Made by a program: the position numbers and the translations under genes
NCBI GenBank assembly: GCA_027596945.1
Contig: JADGJH010000111.1
Span: 1 to 30,186 of the forward strand
Length of the DNA stretch: 30,186 nucleotides
DNA from: Physocladia obscura
Taxonomy: Eukaryota > Chytridiomycota > Chytridiomycetes > Chytridiales > Chytriomycetaceae
Direction: 5' to 3'
Part shown: positions 1-8,726 of the stretch, piece after piece
Position numbering within the stretch: position 1 is the first letter of the stretch
How the letters are laid out: each line of letters opens with the position of its first letter
Notes under the pieces: generated by a model
What the model was told of the DNA's origin: nothing
The model's input: the letters and a program-made list of their open reading frames with translations, nothing else
The model's database searches: none

Positions 1-46
1 GCCTCTTTTTTAAACCCCCCCCCAAAAAAAAAAAAAAAAAAAAAAG
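1..46 (+). other. 3' end of an intron with C9 and A22 homopolymers at the window edge
   Basis: A run of nine C (15-23) is followed by 22 A (24-45) and a G, directly before recognisable family 1 glycosidase coding sequence. The stretch stays in frame, but it would encode a Pro/Lys run where the family has its conserved region before the Ala-Cys-Gln-Asp seen here. I therefore read it as an intron ending in AAAAG at 46, with the split Ala codon completed by CC at 47-48. The homopolymer lengths may be imprecise. Confidence 0.6.
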
Positions 47-1345
47 CCTGTCAAGACCAGTTTAATGGATTCCAGAGTGACCAAATCATTGACGCATTTG
101 CAAACTACGCAAATGTTCTCTTGACAAACTTTGGTGACCGCGTCAAATACTGGTTGACCCTGAACGAACCACGAGCAAACTGCGATTTTTGCGTGCAAAT
201 TCCTCAGTTTGCACCCTTCACCACAACTACAGCAGCTGTATATTACAATTGCATACACAATTCATTTTTAGCTCATGGCACTGTTGTGCAAAACGCCCGG
301 AAAATGCCTAACAGCGGATCCTGGAAATTCTCAATTCCCTCCATCACCGACTGGATTGATCCGGACCCCGGCAGCGCCGCCACTGATTATTCAAGCTCAA
401 CGCAGGTGCAAGCCGAATGGTACTTTGACCCATGCTTCCTTGGCGACTATGGCTCGACTATAAAATCTCTATACCCATTACCGACTTTCACAACTGCCGA
501 ACAAACCTTGATGAAAGGAAGCTGCGATTTTATCGCTGTCAATATGTATAATTCGATTACGGCGGGGTTGTCTGATGAACCGCCCGGCGAAACTACGCCT
601 TATACTGCCCAAGAAGTTGATGACCCGACTGCTTTAGTTTATTGGCCGAATCCAAGACCGGAAGGAACAAGACTCTTGCCTCTGTACTTGTATAACCGAT
701 ATCAAAAGGAAGTTGTAATTACTGAAATGGGTAAGCAGTGTTTTTTTTTTTTTTTTTGTACCAACTAAAAATAAAATTTAGGCTACCACGTTCCAAGAGA
801 AGTTGAGAACACTTTTGAAGAAGCAGTCAACGATACTTTACGCGTTGAATATTGGCAACTGAATGGCCCGCAAATCTTGGCCTTGATTCAAGAAGACAAG
901 GTTCCGGTAACGGCTGTTTTAGCTTGGTCTTTGATTGATAACTACGAGTTTGAAACTTACGAGTTCAGATGGGGGCACATTGCTGTTGATTGTGAGTTTC
1001 TTATTCAGTTGTTTTTTATAGGTGTTTCACAAAATTAAAATTAAAACTAAATTCAATCTCTTAGATTGGGATCCAGCGACTGGATTAATGAACACTGATA
1101 AAGGCAGTCTCAAGCGGGAAGTAAAATTGTCGGCGTTATATATGAGTGAATTTTTTGGAAACTACACCACATCACCATTCAATAACACGATTCAAAAAAA
1201 TTCCACGGCAAGTACAACTTTGACTGCCAGTGGCACAATCGGTAGCAACAGTGTTACTAGTACTTCAGTAAAAAGTAGAGCTACTGGATCGAGTATTTTG
1301 AGGGCTGCGTCATTGGGTTTGCTTGGAGTCTTGACGCTTTTGTAG
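47..1345 (+). CDS. Glycoside hydrolase family 1 beta-glucosidase, GPI-anchored, 5'-truncated
   Basis: Hydrolyses beta-glucosides, probably at the cell surface. Visible exons are 47-730, 782-991 and 1065-1345, giving 390 residues; the N-terminal part lies outside the window. Family landmarks: FGDRVKYWLTLNEP, with the acid/base Glu encoded at 166-168; VVITEMG, with the nucleophile Glu at 724-726; and WSLIDNYEF near the end of the barrel. The usual TENG reads TEMG, so the Asn after the nucleophile is Met. Introns 731-781 (containing T17) and 992-1064 are GT-AG and both phase 1. After the catalytic domain comes a Ser/Thr-rich stretch and a terminal hydrophobic segment (SLGLLGVLTLL), the layout of a GPI-anchor signal. 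Substrate range cannot be read from the sequence. Confidence in the family is very high. Confidence 0.93.
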
Positions 1346-1607
1346 ACTCTACTCATCAATTGTTTTTATTGGGTCAATTCAAATCTCACTTTCCGTCCCA
1401 TCAAGTGCCTCTTTTTTTTATTGGAATTATTGAAACAATTTCTCTGTTGTTACTTTTCAAAAAAAATTTTTTTAAAAAAATGCATTTTCTTCCTATTCAA
1501 TTTTTTTTCAAATTTTTTATTTATTTTTGTATCAATAATCACATCAGGTCAAAAAAAATAAAGGACTTCATAAATGCGAAGTGCCAAATGAAAGTTCAAA
1601 TTGCTGG

Positions 1608-2579
1608 CTAGTTCTTTGGTGGGGCAGAAAAGTATTGCTGACGCAACTCTTCAACCTTTAGCATATACTCGAGTTTTCTCTTTCTCCACTCTTCACGTTG
1701 CTTGGCAAACTCTTCTGGGTTTCCCGCAAAAAAGGGTGGACGATCGTGGAAACCGCGATGGTGGAAGTGACGGCTGTGACGGTGATGGTGGCGGCGGCGG
1801 CGATCACTATCGTCGTTGTAGTCGTCGGTCCAGATCCATTGATCATCGTCATTTACGTCATCCTCTGAAGAAGGTGACTGGCTGTTGTCATTTTCCTTTT
1901 CCTTTTCTTTTTCCTTTTCGCGGTCGGATGAGTTGTTCTGCTTCGGGTGGAACCAGGGGTGTTGGTGTGGGTGCCAGTGACGGTGGAAGTTGGCGTCAGG
2001 GCCAAACGGAGGTGGAGGAGGGTATGGCTGCGGGTGGTGTTGGTATTGGTAGTATGCAGGTGGAGGAGGGAGGTGTCCATGCCCGTGGTGTCCATGCCCG
2101 TGCCTGTGTCCATCACCAAATGGTCCGTGCCCAAACGGTCCGAATAGCCCAAAAGGTCCGCGTCCAAACGGTCCATATCCGAATTGCTCTTGCCCAAACG
2201 GTGGCCAGTCAAAAGGAGCGCCGGATGTTGGCGGTGGTGGTCCCGGTGGACGTGGCGGAGGCGGTGGACCCGGTGGGCCTGGTGGAGGCGGTGGAGGATG
2301 GTGATGTCTGTGATGCCTGTGGTGCCTGTGATGTCCGAACCCAAAGCCGCCACGATGTCCAAATGCGTCACGTGGCGGGCTCCATGCCGCCGCGTCTTCC
2401 AGCGACAAACCGCGCAGAGCTTCGAGTGGCGTGTCAATGTTTTCGCCGGCATCTTCGTCGGGAATCCACACCCAGCGCCCGCGTGGTTGTGCTGGCTGTT
2501 GCTGTGGCTGCGAATATGCTGCTTGTGCAGCACCCGCTTCATCGACAATAATAGGTGTCTCAGTCTCGATTGATGACAT
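1608..2579 (-). CDS. His/Pro/Gly-rich disordered protein with a PRGRWVWIP motif
   Basis: An intronless reading frame of 323 residues, not recognised as any named family. Order from the N-terminus: a Gln/Pro/Ala segment; PRGRWVWIPDED (about residues 33-44); a His cluster; long proline runs; GPFG-type repeats; a His/Gly segment; a Lys/Glu run; an acidic patch containing DQWIWTDD, a second Trp-x-Trp next to acids; an Arg/His stretch; and a charged helix-like C-terminus (EEFAKQREEWRKRK). No signal peptide or membrane segment. The downstream plus-strand neighbour, transcribed divergently from a 178-bp gap, carries the same Trp motif. The start is the ATG at 2577-2579. The sequence looks like a real protein because the motif is conserved between neighbours and the frame is long, but function is unknown. 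Confidence 0.7.
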   Translation of the reverse strand: MSSIETETPIIVDEAGAAQAAYSQPQQQPAQPRGRWVWIPDEDAGENIDTPLEALRGLSLEDAAAWSPPRDAFGHRGGFGFGHHRHHRHHRHHHPPPPPPGPPGPPPPPRPPGPPPPTSGAPFDWPPFGQEQFGYGPFGRGPFGLFGPFGHGPFGDGHRHGHGHHGHGHLPPPPAYYQYQHHPQPYPPPPPFGPDANFHRHWHPHQHPWFHPKQNNSSDREKEKEKEKENDNSQSPSSEDDVNDDDQWIWTDDYNDDSDRRRRHHHRHSRHFHHRGFHDRPPFFAGNPEEFAKQREEWRKRKLEYMLKVEELRQQYFSAPPKN

Positions 2580-2630
2580 GTTTCTTGGCTGTCACTGCGC
2601 AAATTCTTGGCCTTTTTATACTTTTTCTTC

Positions 2631-2661
2631 TGATTCAAAATCAACTTCTGATTTTGAATCA
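2631..2661. promoter_or_regulatory. Perfect 13-bp inverted repeat in a divergent promoter
   Basis: TGATTCAAAATCA (2631-2643) and its exact reverse complement TGATTTTGAATCA (2649-2661) are separated by 5 bp. The repeat lies between the starts of the two divergently transcribed Trp-motif genes (ATGs at 2579 minus and 2758 plus). A 10-bp palindrome, ATTGATCAAT, follows at 2663-2672. Two-fold symmetry in a shared promoter fits binding of a dimeric regulator; that role is inferred. Confidence 0.5.
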
Positions 2662-2672
2662 AATTGATCAAT

Positions 2673-2701
2673 CGTGGGAACAAAAAAATAATCGTGGGGA
2701 A
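2673..2701 (+). promoter_or_regulatory. Repeated CGTGGGAA-like element
   Basis: CGTGGGAA (2673-2680) recurs 20 bp later as CGTGGGGAA (2693-2701), each preceded by AAT and followed by CA. The first copy equals the published consensus for CSL (CBF1/RBP-J) transcription factors, which occur in several fungi; the second has one extra G. Binding is not shown by the sequence. Confidence 0.35.
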
Positions 2702-2757
2702 CACAGTCAAAAAGGCTTCGTTAAATTCCAGTTTTGCGCCCAAAAGAGTTGAAGCAG

Positions 2758-3516
2758 ATGACAACAACGCCATTATCAGCGCTAACGGAAGCAGCGGCAG
2801 CATTAACTCTCACACCAACAGCAGCGGAGACCGCACCAACAGCAGCAGAGGCCACACCAATAGCAGTAGAGACCACAGCAACAGCAGTCCCGCCGGCACC
2901 ACGCGGACGCTGGATTTGGATTCCAGAGGAAGAAGATACAAACCTCTATCTCGCGGACGAAGCACCTGCGTATTCTTATTTACCCACCGCCTCAGGCCCG
3001 GCCCAGCCATCCACATCGAATCAAAAAAGCCACGGCTTCAAAATCAGATTCGACTCGGATGCCCGCAGCAGAAAGCAAACTCGTGGAGGTAAAAATAAAG
3101 CGAGAAGTCGGAGCAGTAGCAGTAGCAGCAGTAGCAGTAGTAGTTCATCCGAGTCCGATTCAGACGTCGGTGATCATCACCATCACCGCGCTGCAAATAT
3201 TGCAGAGCGCGACGCCCGCGCCGCTTTCAAACAGCAGATGCGCGATTTCAAAAATCAAATGAAGCAACACAGACGCAACCTTAAGCAGCAGCAAAAACAA
3301 TTCAAACGCGCAATGCGCGATCAGAGACGGGCCTTTAAAGATGCTGCTCGTCGCGGTCACGTGTATCCAATACCGCCAAATCATCCAATCCCTCCTGTGC
3401 CGCCTATGGCACCTATGGCACCTATGCCACCAATGGCTCCCATGGCTCCCATGGCTCCATTTATCTTTCGTCAATTTCCTCCTCCTTCTAATCCTCCACC
3501 TTCAAAAAAAGAATAA
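2758..3516 (+). CDS. Ser/Ala/Pro-rich disordered protein with a PRGRWIWIP motif
   Basis: A 252-residue intronless frame, start chosen at the ATG at 2758 because the frame upstream of it has no ATG. Parts in order: Thr/Ala-rich N-terminus with four 7-residue repeats (TPTAAET type); PRGRWIWIPEEED (about residues 48-60); a basic segment; a pure Ser run ending in ESDSD, a casein kinase 2-like acidic-serine context; HHHH; a strongly basic Gln/Lys/Arg helix of about 60 residues; then Pro-rich MAPMAP repeats. The Trp motif matches the divergent neighbour at both protein and DNA level (23 of 26 bases across 2899-2924 versus the complement of 2461-2486). Both proteins also combine a His cluster with a charged helix, so they look like diverged copies. 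Not a family I recognise; no signal or membrane segment. Confidence 0.68.
   Translation: MTTTPLSALTEAAAALTLTPTAAETAPTAAEATPIAVETTATAVPPAPRGRWIWIPEEEDTNLYLADEAPAYSYLPTASGPAQPSTSNQKSHGFKIRFDSDARSRKQTRGGKNKARSRSSSSSSSSSSSSSESDSDVGDHHHHRAANIAERDARAAFKQQMRDFKNQMKQHRRNLKQQQKQFKRAMRDQRRAFKDAARRGHVYPIPPNHPIPPVPPMAPMAPMPPMAPMAPMAPFIFRQFPPPSNPPPSKKE
2812..2895 (+). repeat. Four tandem 21-bp units encoding a 7-residue repeat
   Basis: Units 2812-2832, 2833-2853, 2854-2874 and 2875-2895 encode TPTAAET, APTAAEA, TPIAVET and TATAVPP. Being a multiple of three, the array can change copy number without breaking the frame of the surrounding gene. Confidence 0.75.
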
Positions 3517-3517
3517 A
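3512..3517 (+). terminator. AATAAA overlapping a stop codon
   Basis: AATAAA at 3512-3517 overlaps the TAA stop (3514-3516) of the Ser-rich gene. It is the nearest poly(A)-type signal for that transcript. Confidence 0.4.
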
Positions 3518-3775
3518 GAATAATTTTAGTTGCTGAGTTTTAGTTTAAAGTTTGTGACAAGGAAGGTAATCTGGCTGGCTTGGCTTTTGTGAACTAAGAA
3601 TTTTTTCTTTCAGTTTTTTCGGTGTTGGTGGCTGAAATGAAAACGCCGAGCCGAGAAAAAAACACAAGTAAAACGCAGACACATGACTGGAAAAAGGTCA
3701 CCCGCATCATTATCGACATCATCAGTATCAACAGTGGCAACCTGTGGAGTGTTGTACTCAGTGACTCTTCGTCGA

Positions 3776-5220
3776 ATGCGGACCGTTCCAGCGTTTGTCT
3801 GTGTTCTTGCGGCTGCAACGGTTGTTAAGGGCATCAACATCAAAAGTTATGGACACATCGTTCCAAACGTTCACGGCAATTCGCTTGCTGCAGTAGTAGC
3901 TTGCAATTCAACTTATGCAGTGACATCAGCGGATGGTCAAACTTGTGTGCAAATTGAGGCAGCAACTGGAGTGGTGAGTCATTGGTATACTTTATTCTAA
4001 GTCACGTGATTTAACTGACCTCAAACAAAAAACAAAACTAAAAACAGAATGTTGAAACACTCAAATCACTAAACTCAGATCTCAACTGCTCTTCTATTGT
4101 CCCACTTAATACATATCTTTGTCTCACTGAAGCATCGTCAGCAAGCTCTGTAAATTGTTTGCTGTCATACTTGCTACATGAAGATGATCTATGTTCAGCG
4201 TTGCAGTCGGCATATGACTTGGACTCAACTTCCTTCTTGCTACTCAACCCGGATCTTGATTGCTCTGTGCCAGCTGCAAATACACTAGCTTGTCTTGAAG
4301 GCACTTTTGGTTCATCATCCTCGCTTATTTCCGGCGAAGATAACTCTGCTGGCACTGTGGATGTCACTCACGCTGCCAGCTGTTCAGGCTACTACACTGT
4401 AGCTTCAAGCACTGCATGTCTTGATGCTGTCTCCGCAACAGGAATTTCACTAACTGATCTTGCCACTTGGAACACCGGTTTGAATTGTTGGGGTCTTTCC
4501 CAAAATGACACGCTTTGCACTGCTGTCAATTCTTCCGTTCAAGCAGTTTTTACTCTTCCATCCCCGACCTCTTCTAAATCCACAGCAATTACGTCTTTGG
4601 AAATTATAGCTGGCTCAACCACTAGTACCAATACAATTGACAACACATCTGCTGTTACATCAACTGTTCAACCTGCTGCTGCTACTACAGCAACAACCAC
4701 TACAACTACTACTACTTTTCAGCCTGTTGCCGTTTCTATTCAACCAACTACGACAACTACAACTACAATTGATGCACCCGTTGTTGAAACTTCCACAGCG
4801 GCTGCATCCCCAGCAGCCGTTCAATCTCAAAGTTCCACAAGCACAGTAATCCAGGCTTCTTCAAGCGACGGATCTTATACGGTCAGCTGGAACTGGTTCA
4901 CTGGGCCGACTTCGGATTGCGACTCGTCAATCACAGCAACGGAGTACAACACTGGATACTATGCCGGTGCTCAAAAAACCTCGAGTGGAACAATTCCGTG
5001 TGGAGAAACAGGGACATTTACCTATAATGGAGTGTCTGTGAGTGTAGTTTATGCCTGGCAGACGACGGGTGGCTCTGGGTACCATGAATTGACACCACAA
5101 GCATTTGCAAAGCTGATTGGAAGCAGCGCCAATGTTGCAGACTATTCTACACCTCAAGCATATCAAACTGCTATCAATGATCCAGGCCGTATTATTGCGA
5201 CCTGTTCTGGTGTTTGCTGA
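3776..5220 (+). CDS. Secreted protein with three LysM repeats and a C-terminal expansin-like domain
   Basis: Exons 3776-3973 and 4048-5220 (GTGAGT/AACAG intron) give 456 residues. The start at 3776 was chosen because it yields a clean signal peptide (MRTVPAFVCVLAAATVVKG); an in-frame ATG at 3683 would bury it. Three degenerate LysM units follow, each with the spaced hydrophobic pattern and a Leu-x-x-Leu-Asn-x-x-Leu-x-Cys core: LKSLNSDLNC, FLLLNPDLDC and LATWNTGLNC. LysM modules bind chitin or related N-acetylglucosamine polymers. A Thr/Ser/Ala/Pro linker with Thr runs (about 195-338) leads to a terminal domain (about 340-456) with IPCGETGTFTYNGVSVSVV and HELTPQAFAKL, resembling the double-psi barrel of expansin and loosenin proteins. 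The usual acidic residue in the V-x-D-x-C position is absent, so enzymatic activity is doubtful. A wall-binding or wall-loosening role is inferred. Confidence 0.72.
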
Positions 5221-5544
5221 TGAAAAGGAAAATAGAGTATTACGAATATGGAATCGTTTCTTTGGTTCAATTTATTTTTTGTATTTTTATTTCAGCGTGG
5301 TTTCGTTGTCTTGCCTTACTTATTTTCGTCATTGCTTCCTCGTTTTGTTTTTAGTTTTCAATAAAAACCTGATTGGGAGTGAAATAAACAATTGCTTTTT
5401 CGTTTTGAAACATAAGATGATATACTTTCCCAGTGCAGTTGCTTTGTTGAATATGCTTCGAAACAGCAGAAGGTTTACCATTGGAATGGAGCGGAATGAT
5501 AATGGAGAAATAATAAATTGCTGAACAAAGAATATTGTTTAATT
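5221..5544. other. Convergent 3' flanks of the LysM gene and NOT2
   Basis: A 324-bp AT-rich spacer between two genes that point at each other. AATAAA at 5360-5365 suits the plus transcript; TTTATT at 5271-5276 reads AATAAA on the minus strand. If both are used, the two 3' ends overlap by roughly 100 bp. No coding sequence or RNA gene seen. Confidence 0.5.
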
Positions 5545-7254
5545 TCAATATCCACAGCTCCTATCTTCCAACACATCTGGTGGAACAGTCCACTCCTTTT
5601 TAATTCGTTGCCAACTAACTGGATCAAAGAAAACAAAGACACCCCGTTCGCCTGGATTCAAATCCCCTAACATTTTCCCTCCTTCACTTGTACCATTAGC
5701 ACCAGGAACAGCAGGATTATCATCCGTTTCATTTGCGATTGCCGCAGTTTCGATATCTTCCTTCAACATCCAAATCTTAATATCCTTGTGAAATCTCCAA
5801 CCGCGACTATACAATTCTTGTGCGGCAGCTTCTTGGATTCGGTCCCTAGGAAATCCGTAGAACGCAAAAAACAACGCGTCCTCGCTGGACAAAGAAACCC
5901 GTTCGCAAGTATCCAAATCAGCATTCCCAAGCGGAACGCGATAGCATGTTGGGATTACATAATGTGGTTCCAGTTGGGGCGCGGATAAAGATGGCGGGGA
6001 TGATGTAGCAGCTACATCGGGCTGCATAGTCGTATAAACGCTTGCAAGAGTTGTATAAAGCGGAGTTGGAGAATTGAGGTTAAGTCCAAGAGAAGTCAAT
6101 TCGCAACCCAGAGACAACATATTTGTATCTGGATCAGATGACATTCGAAGAACATCAATCAGACCGAGCAGACCATGTTTATCGTTTGTGAGAGCAGAAG
6201 GAAGAAGATGATGCGAAGACGAAGGAGGCGTTTGTTGCTGTTGCTGTTGCTGTTGTTGTTGTTGCTGTTGTTGTTGTTGTTGTTGTTGAGCTTGCTGTTG
6301 TGACAAGATAGTTGTAGACGGTGGCGATATTGTTGACGAAGCAAGACCCATTGGCGGCGGATTGTTGTTCGCCAAACCCATGATATTTGAGCCAAGAAAT
6401 TGACCATTATTGCCTAAGGAGTTCATACCTCCACCAACACCACTTCCAACCAATTGACCCATACTTTGTTGGTGCAACCCTCCAACTGTGTTTGAAGGAA
6501 ATCCGCCAAGAGTTTGTGGGGGTTGATTCAACAATCCATTTCCATTGATGTATTGCGACTGAGTTGATTTGCCTGCAATAGAAGATAACTTTTAAAACCG
6601 CTGATCGTGAAAAAAATTGAATTAAAATTCAATAAGGAAAGGGGGCAATGTGGTTTCTCCAATAAATTTCGCAGGCAAAAAAGCAGGTGTGGTTTGAATG
6701 GCTGTTGAAATACCAATATTCAAGCTCAATAGAGGTCCACCGCCGCCACCAGTGGCTTGATTGAGGCCCAGGGGAATGTTTGTGTTCGAGTTGTTGATGG
6801 GAACGCCCGGAGGTAAATTCAGAGATGCAAGATTAGGCATCGCGATACCCATTCCGCGCATCTGAATTTGTTGTTGCTGTTGCTGTTGCTGTTGCTTCAG
6901 AGCCAATGACGCTGGCGCGTTTTGTTGGGCACTGTTGAACGCCGCCATTGCTCGCTGCTGTGGAGTCGACGCGGCCAGCGCGGGAAATTCGTCGAGCGAA
7001 ATACCGGTGTTGTTTCCGTTGTTTGTACTATTGGCGATTGATTGGTTTGTATTGTTTGCGTTTACGTTATTTGGATTTGCGTTTGTGTTAGGATTGTTTC
7101 CGCCTAGCAGCATTCCGCCTGGCCCAAGACCCAATCCAAGTCGTGCCGACAGTGCCGCAGATGGACCACCGCCACCTCCGACTCCAACTCCGCTGCCGCC
7201 GCCGATGCCACCCAGCATGGCATTGAATTGTTGTTGCTGTTGGCCGTTCATCAT
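5545..7254 (-). CDS. NOT2: CCR4-NOT complex subunit NOT2
   Basis: Exons (minus) 7254-6714 and 6572-5545, 522 residues. The 141-nt intron (6573-6713) uses GTATTT and TTGCAG; no other GT before the first in-frame stop allows the reading to continue. NOT2 is a scaffold subunit of the CCR4-NOT deadenylase, acting in mRNA decay and transcription control. The C-terminal NOT2/3/5 domain (about 382-522) is clear: YVIPTCYRVP, DALFFAFYGFPRD, AAQELYSRGWRFHKDIKIWM and VFVFFDPVSWQRIKKEW. The N-terminal half is Asn/Gly/Gln-rich and keeps the short ISLDEFPAL element known from NOT2. Two Gln tracts are present, one of 19 in exon 2 and one of 9 in exon 1. The ATG at 7254 lies only 28 bp below the stop of the upstream gene, so its promoter must overlap that gene. 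Confidence 0.92.
6232..6300 (-). repeat. CAA/CAG tract encoding 19 consecutive Gln plus a short flanking Gln run
   Basis: On the minus strand, 6288-6232 encodes 19 Gln with mixed CAA and CAG codons; an Ala (6291-6289) and three more Gln precede it. The mixed codons suggest selection for the residue and not a pure slipped triplet. It sits in the disordered linker of NOT2, ahead of the conserved C-terminal domain. Confidence 0.85.
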
Positions 7255-7282
7255 CTTCAACAAAAAAAAAATCTTCTCTTTC

Positions 7283-8638
<1,356 letters not shown>

Positions 8639-8726
8639 AGTTCGTTTTGTTCAACCAAAAACAATAACAAAAAACAAGCTACTTCTTTTTTCATAGCATC
8701 ACAGCAATACAGCACACAAACACTAT

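Noticed and set aside
1601..2579. Long plus-strand frames opposite the His/Pro-rich gene
   Set aside because: They are antisense to a GC-rich repetitive coding sequence; the minus frame has the shared Trp motif and codon-like structure, the plus frames only Val/Arg/Cys-rich noise.
4002..4009. TCACGTGA E-box-like palindrome
   Set aside because: An 8-bp palindrome inside the LysM intron with no repeat or positional support; expected by chance at this scale.
5351..5548. Minus-strand frame in the LysM-NOT2 spacer
   Set aside because: Short, without homology features, and located in the expected 3' UTR of NOT2.
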